DNA of 64,000 bases from Mya arenaria (taxonomy: Eukaryota > Mollusca > Bivalvia > Myida > Myidae), in the NCBI RefSeq assembly GCF_026914265.1, contig NC_069132.1, positions 37,503,152 to 37,567,151 on the forward strand, given 5' to 3'. Positions 23,701 through 33,500 of this stretch are shown one piece after another. Made by a program: the position numbers and the translations under genes. The notes under the pieces were generated by a model. That model worked only from the letters and a program-made list of their open reading frames with translations. It did not search any database and was not told where the DNA came from. Every line of letters begins with the position of its first letter. Position 1 is the first letter of the stretch.

Positions 23701-25826
23701 ACATAAAGGTGCCTTCATATTCTATGAGCCATCTAAAATTATGGCAATATGGGACATACAGGTACCTTCATCTATGATCAATCTAAAAGTTATGGGAAGC
23801 GTGAGAATATTGTAACTAGTAATAGTCATACTTAACTGCATGTGAATACAGCCAAGGTTTAGGTTAATGCTGTCTTTGAATGCTGGTTCCAATATAACAT
23901 CTTATTTGATTATAATAATTTACAGTCTATTAAAAAATATGCAATAAATGTTTCTGATTGAATAAAAGAGGCACTACTCAATTTGACAGGATCTGCTGTG
24001 GTATAACATTATGGTTTAAATGCCTTATCTATACCAAATTTCACAGGACAGAGTTATTGTGATCATCTCTTCTAAAGTTTGACTGTAAAGGTCAAAGCAG
24101 ACATATAGTGGAGTAAGCTTTATCTTGGATTATTTAAGGAATGAATTGGGGGTTGATGTCATTATCAGGCTATGAACGCAATTGGGCTGGTCAAAGTGTG
24201 TGGAGTCCGCAATTCATTTCTTATATTTACACCAATAATTCATTATTTCATTCAAGAATTGTTAAAAAAATTCTTTATTTTAAGAACCTTTCAGTAATCC
24301 TTTCCTACACATTCTGTAAATAGAACGACCCGACAGTAACCGGAAACATTTTTTTAAATGACGTTACAATAATGCGGGAAAAGATCACCACCTGAAATCA
24401 CTTTTAAACGTAAAATTGAAACACTTCATGCAACAATACGTTTAAAATATAATAAATTAACACTTTCTAAATGTTGATTTATATTTTACGGGACCTGCTG
24501 ACACAATACAAACATTAACAAGATCAATAGTTACTATGTATATTGTTATGCAATGAATTGCGATCCGGAGATGTTGCCTTCATCGATTGATAAACGCAGT
24601 TGCCGAAAGGCAGTTCATTTAAGGAATGGAAGTTGTGGTGTAAATATTTATTGAATTTCCCACTATAACCAGCATTGGAACTTCAAGAAATTGGCCTCTG
24701 AATACTTACAATTTTTACAATGGCATGTCAAAAGCAGTTTGGTTAAGTATTCAAAAATATTATAATTGAATTATAGAATAAAACAATAATTGCATGTCAC
24801 ACTTGAATGGCCAATTGCTGTGATTTCTCTGACCTTTAAAAGGTCATATATTCAGAACCGCTTAAGGGATTGACATGAAAATTTTAACTCATCAAGAATA
24901 AATCTTTTAATTTCAATCGTGATCATAGAAAAACTACTTTTTCACTCGTGGCGAAGCCACTCGTGGCAAAGCCACTCGTTAAAATGTTTTTCTAAAATTC
25001 TCGTGAAATAAAATACGATCTTACACTAAAATAAACAAATATCCTCTATTTGATAATGCACTGTTATAGCAGATTCATTGAAAACAAAACTTTTTTAACA
25101 CCCTTAAACCTTGGCTTCAATAAACAAACTGTTTATTTGCTTTAGGCCTTATATAAATTGATTTTTTTTATTCAAGATGATTACGGACTCAGCAACATTG
25201 CCAGATATTGACTATGAACGCCTAAAGGAAACTTACAATTACAAGCCCAAGATGATGAAAAAGTGGGCCACTGAAAACGAGACTATCGGTAAGCAGCTTG
25301 ATGGGCCGGATGTTCCTGCGGAAGTAATGAAATCTATCATTGAGAGGGGAAAACTTATTGATGACCTGTACAGAGTTTCGGAAAGGTTTGTACCTGTATA
25401 CAGTACTAAGTTTTACTTAACTTAACAATTAAAGAAGCAGCCTTTCTGCATCTAGCTTTTGCCAATATAATAGGTTATGAAGCAATGAAGAATTTTTAAG
25501 CTATCAGACCAAAAGACACACTAATAAACTAAACCGCAACTGTAAATTGTATAGGAATACCCAATTCCATATTTATATTATCTGTTTGCTGATTCAGTAA
25601 ATTGAAGGCTGAACAAAAGAAGGCGATTAAGAAGAAAGTCTATGCTGCTATTAAGCCAGAAGAGAAACAAAAGACCCTTCTTGAAAAGTTTGAAAAACTT
25701 AAAACGGAACGCAAGGAGAAAGAAAAGGCAAAGAAATTGGAAACTCCACCTGAAAAAGCACCTACAAAACAGAAGCAGCCGCAGCAACCGGGGAAGGGGA
25801 AAGGAAAGGGGAAAAATAAGAAATGA
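8733..25826 (+). CDS. TRPT1: KptA/TRPT1 tRNA 2'-phosphotransferase fused to a degenerate EXD1/RNase D-like domain
   Basis: Thirteen coding exons: 8733-8739, 9087-9676, 10117-10204, 10938-11107, 13280-13378, 14247-14319, 16962-17018, 17403-17510, 19532-19789, 21394-21950, 22478-22564, 25177-25385, 25598-25826. Every junction is GT-AG and phase-consistent, giving 843 residues. Residues 1-199 are RG/Q/S-rich. Residues about 204-410 are the KptA domain, with the expected catalytic tetrad in LRH (R216, H217), IRANQGHS (R277) and FFRSANNVILSPG (R368). KptA uses NAD+ to remove the 2'-phosphate left by tRNA ligation. Residues 411-580 are a K/E/T-rich linker with three 23-residue repeats. Residues 584-765 resemble EXD1/RNase D but lack the acidic catalytic residues (HNIR at 672-675 instead of HDxR). 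The tail is lysine-rich. Vertebrate TRPT1 is much shorter, about 250 residues. Alternative: two genes, the first ending by read-through of the exon 9 donor at a stop at 19834-19836. Confidence 0.82.
11138..11271. mobile_element. Short TIR element (MITE), TA duplication, 30 bp after an exon
   Basis: The ends are CCGTATTTCCC and its near-perfect inverse GGGAAATACGG, flanked by TA on both sides (11136-11137 and 11272-11273). Internal halves share GTCTTATAA-type sequence. It is 134 bp and sits in intron 4 of the KptA-fusion gene, only 30 bp after the exon 4 donor. Confidence 0.8.
11353..11520. mobile_element. Foldback element (imperfect palindrome) with AT-repeat centre
   Basis: The sequence TTCCTGGTTCAACAAATTTG near 11384 recurs inverted near 11465-11495. 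The arms extend outward with mismatches to CCAGA at both ends, and the centre holds a TA dinucleotide run at about 11430-11446. It lies in intron 4 of the KptA-fusion gene. The exact ends and target duplication are unclear. Confidence 0.65.
12161..12182. repeat. Perfect 22-bp palindrome
   Basis: The core TGTACCTAGTACTAGGTACA is self-complementary and extends by one base on each side. It lies in intron 4 of the KptA-fusion gene and may be chance or the remnant of a palindromic element. Confidence 0.6.
12476..12787. mobile_element. TIR element, CAGTGATTTTTTT ends (copy 1 of 3)
   Basis: The ends are CAGTGATTTTTTT and the inverse AAAAAAATCACTG. The flanks GCCAG and GCTAG fit a decayed 5-bp duplication. 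It shares internal sequence (TTTACTGCCTTCTAA, TTTCCCCTTGCGAAA, ACAGGCGGTAAAAATATTT) with copies at 15141-15447 and 33844-33959. It has no coding capacity and lies in an intron of the KptA-fusion gene. Confidence 0.78.
13594..13736. mobile_element. Possible small TIR element
   Basis: GGGCCCTATTTCAATAA at the left roughly matches the inverse of GAACCCTGTCTCAATAA at the right. There is no clear target duplication. Weak call, in intron 5 of the KptA-fusion gene. Confidence 0.35.
13855..14135 (+). mobile_element. SINE, plus orientation (same family as the interrupted copy at 37.8/39.3 kb)
   Basis: A weak tRNA-like head (B-box-like GGGTTTCCATTCC) is followed by a conserved body: GTGAGTTTGGTTTGTGGTAA, then ACAAGTTGGTTTCCCTGGGT, then GACAAGACCACACCCTCG, ending in GAGTGATTAATATTATG. 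The same body is found inverted at 37765-37857 plus 39225-39360, and partly at about 49990-50130. It lies in intron 5 of the KptA-fusion gene. Confidence 0.65.
14801..14902. repeat. Perfect 25-bp inverted repeat with a 52-nt loop
   Basis: The arm at 14801-14825 (GTGTAAGATAGGTTCATCCC plus AACCC) is perfectly complementary to 14878-14902. The loop is GC-richer than the surroundings. Outside the arms no transposon ends are evident. It lies in intron 6 of the KptA-fusion gene, so it could form a hairpin in the pre-mRNA. Confidence 0.95.
15141..15447. mobile_element. TIR element, CAGTG...CACTG ends (copy 2 of 3)
   Basis: Similar in sequence and layout to 12476-12787, with the same TTTCCCCTTGCGAAA and GGAACAGGCGG motifs. 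The left end is slightly altered (CAGTGGATTTTTG). The flanks CAATT and CATTT fit a decayed 5-bp duplication. It lies in intron 6 of the KptA-fusion gene. Confidence 0.72.
15570..16040. mobile_element. Foldback element with ~220-bp arms
   Basis: The left arm starts GTGTGTGTATACCATGTGA and the right arm ends with the inverse (CATGTGGTATACACACAA). The arms stay alignable inwards through AAAGATAACTT, AAAACAAAGNGCAGTCTA, GCCTTCGTT, TTGACAAACC and beyond, leaving a short centre near 15800-15830. It has no coding capacity. It lies in intron 6 of the KptA-fusion gene, directly left of a hAT-type element. Confidence 0.75.
16056..16925. mobile_element. hAT-type non-autonomous element, 8-bp duplication
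   Basis: The ends are TAGTGATGAAACGATTATCG and the inverse of TAGTGTTTGAAAATCGG. Each carries subterminal TCGATTA/ATCGA clusters. The 8-bp duplication GTGTTTAT is exact on both sides (16048-16055 and 16926-16933). It is 870 bp with no transposase frame. The right end lies 28 bp before exon 7 of the KptA-fusion gene, so it reaches the polypyrimidine/branch region. Confidence 0.85.
20040..20700 (+). repeat. Degenerate tandem repeat, period about 130-150 bp
   Basis: Four to five diverged units share GTCAGAATGTGT, GGGCATAATATCT, CAAGTTTGATTACCA, CACCCTTTAATTATAGAAA and TTGTCCGATCAATAATT. It is non-coding and lies in intron 9 of the KptA-fusion gene. Confidence 0.7.
20711..21175. mobile_element. 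TIR element, CAGGGCTTTTTCT ends, 5-bp duplication
   Basis: The left end CAGGGCTTTTTCT matches the inverse of AGAAAAAGCCCTG at the right. TTTTG is duplicated exactly (20706-20710 and 21176-21180). It is 465 bp with no coding capacity, in intron 9. The 5-bp duplication links it in type to the CAGTGATT family in this window. The superfamily is uncertain (hAT-like possible). Confidence 0.75.
22565..23770 (+). repeat. Intronic tandem array derived from the exon 11 splice-donor region
   Basis: About 22 units of 50-66 bp, each containing a version of ATATGGGACATAAAGGTGCC followed by a TATTCTATGAGCCAT(T/C)TAAAAT spacer. The shared core matches the end of exon 11 and the first bases of intron 11 (ATATGGGACATAAAG|GTACCT), so the array seems to have grown from that junction and reproduces a donor-like AAG|GTGCC in almost every unit. 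Frames across the array (for example 23074-23304) follow from the repetition and are not genes. Confidence 0.95.
23771..25176. other. Rest of intron 11 of the KptA-fusion gene
   Basis: AT-rich intron sequence. It holds a short 15-16-bp duplication (CTCGTGGCGAAGCCA and variants, about 24945-24980). No exon with matching phase was recognised. Confidence 0.5.
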
Positions 25827-26043
25827 AGTAGAGAAATATATAATTTGTGGGCTGGGGCTGTATGTACTCTGATTATGGTTGTTTTAGTTGTGAATTTAGT
25901 GGGATGATAAAATAGCATCAGCCACATAAGGGTAAAGGAAAAAGTGGAAAAGAATAAATGAAGAGGATATACTATCAATTTTGGGGGCCTTGGCTGTACT
26001 CTGATCATGGTTGTTTGCATTGGTAATTTAGTGGGATGATAGA
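25795..26043 (+). repeat. Tandem duplication of the last codons and start of the 3' UTR
   Basis: The stretch from the lysine-rich end of the coding sequence through TTTAGTGGGATGATA (about 25795-25914) is repeated in diverged form at about 25928-26043, with GTGGGATGATA, CTCTGAT(T/C)ATGGTTGTTT and the purine-rich AAGG start shared. The second copy lies wholly in the 3' UTR. Confidence 0.8.
25953..25958 (+). terminator. Possible polyadenylation signal of the KptA-fusion gene
   Basis: AATAAA lies 127 bp after the stop codon. Later AATAAA motifs (for example near 27878) could be used instead, so this is only the first candidate. Confidence 0.35.
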
Positions 26044-26045
26044 AT

Positions 26046-28680
26046 TATAATTAAATGGGGGTTTTATGGGATCTATTTTTATATCTCTTGCTTTACTGAT
26101 AGTTGAAGGGTGATTTGAGTTTGACAAAATGTTGTTTGTGATCAATGATTGAATATCTAAATGTGATTATTTTCCAAAAATGTTTGTTATGTCCATCTTA
26201 TGTTTTTGGTTTTAGAGTACAAGACTTTATCATGCATTTATCATTTTAATTTGAGGTTAAATATGTTTCAATATCCTGTTATGAGAGATTGGAACATATT
26301 TCACTAGATTTACAAAAGCTTCATAGCTTTTTGTGATAGTTTTGTTTCTTCATGTTAGAGTTTAGAATTGTTAATACAATGTATGTGTAATTTTGCATGA
26401 ATTGTTTTATTATAAAGTATTATGCCTTTAATTTATAACATAGTAAGCTTTATAATATTGAAACAATATATATATTTTTTTCTTGTGTGATAAGTTCTAA
26501 TAATGCCATAGATTGTATTGTTAGAAGTGCATATCAACGATTATTATAACAGCGGTCTTTTGGTATAGGTTTCTGCACCTTGCCAAAGGGATTTTGGGCT
26601 TGATTCTTACCAGAGTTACTTTCTTATGCAAAGTTATGGCCTCTCAAACAGAAAGTTATAGTATTGGTTCTACCCAGGTAACAGACTTGAGTCTGATTGT
26701 TCTGTAAGCCATCAGGTTTCATCAAATTCAAGCTTGAATATACTGGCTCTATATCAAGGTGGCAGACTTCTTGAAATAGCAGTATTGTTGGACATCATTC
26801 AAATCATTGTATGAAGACATATACTCTTCATCATTACAGCATTTATTTGTGTTGATTATTTTTGTCAAGCTTTCAATAGGTTCTGATTATTTTCAATTTG
26901 TTGACCATGGCAGTGATACATTTTGTTGCGCACCCATTTTTGTATTCTCGTTGTTTTTCTGGAGTACCCATTTTTCCTAAAAACATGTGCATTTGCAGGA
27001 TGCACTCTTTTGTAAGTAGTGTGTGGATAAAATATGTTGAGGACGCTCAGATTTTGCCCTTTTGACCAAGAAAGGCATTCAAGAAGATCTCAAAATGAAT
27101 CACTGGTCATTAAGATGAAATATTTATGTAGTTACATATTGTTTATTTAATGCATATATACTGTTCATGTTTTACTTGATTGTTTTTGCTTTCAGTCCTT
27201 TAATAATTTAGTTTCACAAGTTTTCATGAGAGTTCTTCCCCTTGAGGTGAATTTGGATAATGGTTGAACATTTTGAATATAGTGTTTCTCTTATTGAAGA
27301 TTTGTTAGCATTTAACAAGTGAAGCAGCGTTGCTTGTAAGAAACTAGCTAGGCCCATAACCCAGAATTATGTGGATTATATTAACCACGCTCTGCCATCA
27401 CCTGTTTAATGCAAACAATCAGGGGTTTTAAAAACCAACTACCGGGCATTTGCCAGTCTGGACCAATTTTGACTTTGCCGGACAAATTTCAATAACAGAA
27501 AATGGCTAAAACATCAATACCTTAAGAGAAACGCTTTATTTAAAACGTATACTTGACATTGGTATGTTAGGTTCACCTTGTGAATTAGTTTAGTAAACAC
27601 AAAAGTTTCGTATTGACAATGATTTTCTCTCTATTTATGGCTGGGTTGGCCATCAATAAGTTTTAAGTGAAATCTTCAAGTTCATACCGGAGTGACTGGT
27701 TATTATTTCTTGAAAACATGTTATGAAATGATGATGAGACTGTTATATTTACTGTACATTCAAATCAACTCCATTACTACTTTCTTCGAATTGAGGTTAC
27801 TGCTTAATTTGGTATCATGTTCATTGTTATTATTATTTTTAATGTTTACATTAATGTTTATTTGGTTGTCTTTAAGGGAATAAATTGTAAAAGTCTAGCG
27901 CAGCAATGAAAATGATTGATTTTTATAGAAACCTCCCAATAGACAAAAATGTATATAGTGGTTGAAATTATTTTCGTTTCTGATAAAGCACCACTGTATG
28001 ACTTCTAGATTTGTTTATCTTTTGCCTCTATAATGAAAATGTGTAAATGTAAGAAACGGCATGAATGTAGATATTTGTATATAAAGTGCATAATTATATA
28101 TACCGGTAGAATATAACTACACTTCACTCATCTCTTGCACAAAAAAACTCTATGTATTTCTACAGCATATATTTAAATTGTCTGGCCTTTTATAATACCC
28201 ATTCAACTAACTAGAACTGCATCACATTAATGTGAACGGCCAATGTGTTGGCGGTTCAATCAATATGTAGGTACAGTATGGCAAATAAAATGTCAATTAA
28301 TATCAAGCAAATATTTTAAAAAATACTCTGGTGTCATTGGGTTCTAAAATAATATCAACCATTATAAGTTGGTTTTAATAATCAATGAAAAACTATTTCT
28401 GCTTTTGTCAATAATCACTGCTGCAATCTTTCAGTGCAAAAATCCTGAAATAAACTCAACATTTGAAGTGTTCTGTATTCCATTAGGAAACGTAGTCCCA
28501 CCAGAAAACGTTGCCTATCACATAAACATTTATTGTTAAAACAAAACCAACATTTTACAAATATACTTAATGTAATTCAAGGATTGAGGATGAAGCCTAT
28601 GGCTACTATAGAATCTATTTCCTAAATGATAACTGCCATTGCTTTCAGCTTTGATACAGGTTATTGTTTTTAACCAGGTT
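26046..28680. other. 3' UTR and intergenic region without a gene
   Basis: AT-rich sequence after the KptA-fusion gene. Part is probably its 3' UTR. No splice-consistent coding exon, RNA gene or TIR pair was recognised. Confidence 0.5.
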
Positions 28681-28689
28681 TTCAACGAA

Positions 28690-30660
28690 AACCGGGTTAT
28701 TAAAATGAGGTTGTCGTTGGGCGGGCGGGCGGATGGGCGGGCGTCAAACATTGGTTTCTGTTCAATAACTTTAGTAAGCATTGATAGATATTGATGAAAC
28801 TTGGTGTGTAGGTAGCTTATGGAAAGAGCTAGCTTGGGATTGCTTTTGAGGGGGGGGGGGTAGGGCTAAGGTCAAGGTCACTGTTACTAAAAATAGAAAA
28901 ATGGTTTCTGCCCAATAACTTTAGTTAGCATTGATAGATATTGACGAAACTTGGTGTGTAAGTTGCCTATGTGAAGAGCTAGCTTAGGATTGATTTTGAG
29001 TGGGGAGAGGCTAAGGTCAAGGTCACTATTACTTAAAATAGAAAAATGGTCAGGTCACTGTTACTTAAAATAGAAAAATGGTTTCTGCCCAATAACTTTA
29101 GTTAGCATTGACAGATATTGATGAAACTTGGTGTGTAGGTAGCTTATGTGAAGAGCTAGCTTGCGATTGCTTTTGAGGGGGGTAGGGCTAAGGTCAAGGT
29201 CGCCTGTTACTAAAAAAAGAAAACTGGTTTCTGCCCAATAACTTTAGTTAGGATTGATAAATAGTGACGAACGTTGATGTGTAGGTAGCTTATGTGAAGA
29301 GCTAGCTTGGGATTGCTATTGAGGGGAGAGGGGCTAAGGTCAAGGTCACTATTACTTAAAATAGAAAAATGGTTTCTGCCCAATAACTTTAGTTAGCATT
29401 GACCGATATTGATGAAACTTGGTGTGTAAGTTGCTTATGTGAAGAGCTAGCTTGGTATTGCTTTTGAGTGGGGAGGGGCTAAGGTCAAGGTCACTATTAC
29501 TTAAAATAGAAAAATGGTCAAGGTCACTGTTACTTAAAATAGAAAAATGTTTTCTGCCCAATAACTTTAGTTAGCATTGACCGATATTGATGAAACTTGG
29601 TGTGTAGGTAGCTTATGTACAGAGCTAGCTTGGGATTGCTTTTGAGGGGGGTGGGGCTAAGGTCAAGGTCGTCTGTTACTAAAAATAGAAAAATGGTTTC
29701 TGCCCAATAACATAAGTTAGCATTGATAGATATTGATTAAACTTAGTGTGTAGGTAGCTTATGTGAAGAGCTAGCTTGGAATTGCTTTTGAGTGGGGAGG
29801 GGCTAAGGTCAAGGTCACTATTACTAAAAATAGAAAAATGGTTTCCGCCCAATAACTTTAGTTAGGATTGACAGATATTGATGAAACTTGGTGTGTAGGT
29901 AGCATGTGAAGAGCTAGCTTGGGATTGCTTTTGAGTGGGGAGGGGCTACGGTCAATGTCACTGTTACTTGAAATAGAAAAATGTTTTTTGCCAAATAACT
30001 TTTGAAAGCAATGATAGATATTGATTAAACTTGGTGTGTGGGTAGCTTATGTAAAGAGCTAGCTTGGGATTGCTTTTGAGGGGGGTGGGGCTAAGGTCAA
30101 GGTCACTGTTACTAAAAATTTAAAAATGGTGTCCGCCCAATAACTTAAGTTAGCATTGATAGATATTGATAAAACTTGGTGTGTAGGTAGCTTATGTACA
30201 GAGCTAGCTTGGGATTGCTTTTGAGGGGGGAGGAGCTACGGTCAAGGTCACTGTTACTAAAATTAGAAAAATGGTTTCTGCCCAATAACTTTAGTTAGGA
30301 TTGATAGATATTGACGAAAAATTTTGTGTAGGTACTAGTAGCTTTTGTGAAGAGCAAGCTTGGAAATTCTTTTGAGGGGGGTGGGGTCAAGGTCACTGTT
30401 ACTAAAAATAGAAAAATGGTTTCTGCCCAATAACTTTAGTTAGCATTGATAGATATTGACGAAACTTAGAGCGAAGGTAGCTTATGTGAAGAGCTAGCTT
30501 GGGAGGTGGGGTCAAGGTCACTGTTCCTAAAAATAGAAAAATTATTTTCTGCCCAACAACTTAGTTAGAATTGATGGATAGTGATGAATCTTAGTGTGAA
30601 TAAAGCTTATATGAAGCTGCAGATTGAACTTGCTTTTGAGGGTGGGGAAGAAGGTCAAGG
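28690..30660 (+). repeat. Tandem array, about 12 units of roughly 150-165 bp
   Basis: Units share TTTCTGCCCAATAACTTTAG, GATAGATATTGATGAAACTT, GGTGTGTAGGTAGCTTATGT, GAAGAGCTAGCTTGGGATTG and GGGGCTAAGGTCAAGGTCAC. Divergence is moderate and some units have internal deletions. The left flank has an (GGCG)-rich run and AAAACCGGGTTATTA. Similar arrays are common in bivalves. It has no coding capacity. Confidence 0.92.
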
Positions 30661-30879
30661 TACTTGATTTGTTGAGTGTAAGTTAAAAACTTAAGGTTTT
30701 TTTCAAAAAGCAGAAAACTGATTTTTTGAAAATATTTTACAAGGTTAGTTAATTTTTCTGTTGATTTATAGAAAAACAAAACTTTCTTACTTTATTGGGT
30801 AACAAGTCATACAACAAATTAATTGGCTATAATTTCTGATTGCCCATAACAAAAACCTGGTTTCGTCGCATTGGGGCGC

Positions 30880-31480
30880 TTCTAGTTAGCACTTGTCACA
30901 CATGTATGTGTCCAGTCCATAACTTCTACACCCCTCAAAGGATTTTCATGATACTCCGGTCAAAAGTTCACTTCATCGAGACAATGTGCAGAACCCAGAT
31001 TCCTTATTTATTGACCCAAGGTCAAAGATTCAAGCCATTGATTACGTTCTCCACTTTCTTTAGTAATATGTTCACATCAAGACGTTGTGCAGACCCAACA
31101 TTCCAGGCGCACCATGCAGTCCAAGGTCGAATGTACCACCCATATCTCTTAAACCCTTGGAAGTTTTTAGGAAACTGGCCAAATATTCACCACTTGGAGA
31201 CAACATGCAGTATCCACATAACTGCCAGATAAGTTTATGGTCAAAATATTAAAAACCTGTTCCATATCCCTTATAATTTAAACCCCTTGGATTTTCATGA
31301 AACTTGGGTAAAATGATAACGTCGTTTACATGACATGTGCAGCCAACAGTCCAAGTGTGCCGGCTCAAGGTGCAAGCCATAGATGTCGGCACCAAAACTC
31401 CTAAACCTTGTTAAAGATTTTAACAATACTTGGGTAAAATGTTCACCTTATTGACAACACCAACTAACTGCTTTACATAA
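30880..31480 (+). repeat. Degenerate tandem repeat, period about 140 bp
   Basis: Three to four diverged units share CCATATCTCTTAAACCCTTG, GATTTTCATGAAACTTGG, GTTCACCTCATTGAGACAA-like and TGTGCAGACCCAACATTCCA-like motifs. Non-coding. The 130-codon frame at 30840-31232 runs through it and is regarded as chance. Confidence 0.65.
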
Positions 31481-32089
31481 TTTCCAAATGTTGTAGAACC
31501 AAACGAGAAGAGAATTAGGGCAGACTTCAGGTTTTGTTTTAAAAAGTGTCCAGTATTGAACAATTATTATTAATAATAACAGTGCTAAAATTCTAGTTAT
31601 GTGCCTCGAATGTTTTCTCTGGCAACATGTGTACCAATTAATTTTATTCATTCAAATAACTTGAACAATTTAGGAGTTATGGCCAATGTTTAAGTTTTGT
31701 ACAATGATGTTTCTACGAAAACAAGATGAAAAGATGTATCAGGCCCTAAGTGTACTTCATGTTTACCAAGTAAACCATGAGAGAAACATGTAGTTTGCTC
31801 CAGGAAATTTGTATAGCAATTGGTTAAATATAAGGGCCCATATCTCCCAAGACAAGATTAAACAATTACTCTTCAATGTGATTATGTGTATATGTGTATA
31901 TATATACACATGTAGTACCGGAAATAATAATTTCAAATTATCTCGGCTTTAGGACATTAGTACTCTTCCTGATGACAACTTGTTCCAAGTTTCAGAACAA
32001 TCCTTTTTTTAACAGTTTTAATTTGTTCGCTCCACAAAGCATTATCACATATTTTTTAAGAGAGCACACTGTTTAAAGGAGGAGGATTC
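31481..32089. other. Intergenic spacer
   Basis: AT-rich with a palindromic TGTGTATATATATACACA at about 31892. No gene recognised. Confidence 0.5.
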
Positions 32090-32420
32090 CACACTTACAG
32101 AAGCATGATCACACACTTAAACAGGAGCATTATCCCACACTTTAAGGGAGCATGATCACACACTTATATGGTAGCATGATCACACACTTTAAGGGAGCAT
32201 AATCACACACTTGTATGGTAGCATGATCACACACTTTAACAGGAGCATGATCACACTTACAGGAGCATGATCACACACAGGAGCATGATCACACACTTAC
32301 AGGGACATGATCACACACTTTAACAGGAGCATGATCACCATAATCAGATATATTTTTAAGGGAGCATGGTAAAGCGATTATGATCACATACTTTGTTTAA
32401 GGGAGCATGAAAAGCAGACA
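32090..32420 (+). repeat. Short-period tandem repeat (about 19-27 bp)
   Basis: Degenerate copies of AGGAGCATGATCACACACTT, with insertions such as TATATGGT between copies. About 13 copies. Non-coding. Confidence 0.9.
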
Positions 32421-33194
32421 AAAGCTAATCAACTCTAAACTCTTTAATGACATTGGCTGAAAAGTTCAGCAATCAAGTCAGCAATAACAACAGTTTGTTA
32501 CAATTTATGAAAATGGTTCTAAATAACACAAGATCACTGGCCCATGGAGCCGGACATTTCGGTGATAAGTCATTGTTATTTTTCCAAGAACAAATTGTTT
32601 CAAAACATTGTTCCATCACCTACACATGTGCCATATAATCACTGGTCTAATTAACTCAGTTTTTGCAATACATTGCATTCAAGTTTTTTTCATCACTTTA
32701 TACAGAGTATATGCACAGGCTTTATCACCTTTCTTCACTATTATGTAGACAATCTGACATTAAAATTATTTTCTTCACCCTGTTGAACATCTGCTATGAC
32801 TCTGTAGTTCTTTGACCTTCCTGGCCAGTCTGCCTGTTTTGTTCCTGAAATTTGTGATAGAAAACGTGAAAACATTGCACTTAAAAAAAAAGCTTCAATA
32901 AATTCCTAAGCAACTATTGTATTGCATTGAATCAATATTTGGATATCCTCAGTACTCAATAACACCCAGTGTTAAAGCATACAAAATCTTGTTTTTACTA
33001 TTTGAGCAATCTCATCATTATCAGGGGTTCTAACAGCTGATAAATGTCAATCCTGACAAAAAGGGGGGTCTGATTGTGTATGAGCTGGGACCAATAATTG
33101 GGAATAGATCTTAATCCCATGTATGAGGGATTTATGTCCAAAGCAGGGTAAAGGGGCCTTCAGACCCTTTCTGAAATTGTTTCCTTGTTTATTC

Positions 33195-33500
33195 ATGTTG
33201 GCAACATCTGTGTGTGTGTGTGTGTTAGCTTATTTATACTCGTACTCGGGCCTTGCCCATTCGGAGAGTGCTCTGATAAGATTGTCAGTCATTTTCAGTT
33301 TTTGGAGCATAGTGCACAGACAGAATGTGACCCTGGTTAGAGCAACCCTGGTTCTTTTACGTGCACCAGTGTATAGTACTGTCACACAGGACCCCCATTT
33401 AACGTCCCTCCCTGAAGATGATTAGTATTTGTTTAGTGGTGCGGCGGGGAATTGAACCTGCGATCCCTGTTTTTCTGTCTGCAATCTTATATCACTGGTT
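33195..33500 (-). mobile_element. SINE, minus orientation
   Basis: The minus strand reads a tRNA-type B-box GGTTCAATTCC near 33440-33455, followed by GGGAGGGACGTTAAATGGGG and CACGTAAAAGAACCAGGGTT. The GGGACGTTAAA...CACGTAAAAGAACC central domain is a hallmark of a conserved molluscan SINE class, from general knowledge. A short GT run lies at its right end (33210-33226 on plus). Confidence 0.6.

Noticed and set aside
21394-25826. A separate active exonuclease gene
   Set aside because: There is no convincing start codon context at the beginning of exon 10, the acceptor phase fits the KptA exon exactly, and the catalytic acids are missing. Kept as the second half of the fusion, with the two-gene model noted.
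30840-31232. 130-codon frame as a gene
   Set aside because: It follows the degenerate tandem units in this stretch. The residue pattern repeats with the DNA units and has no domain.
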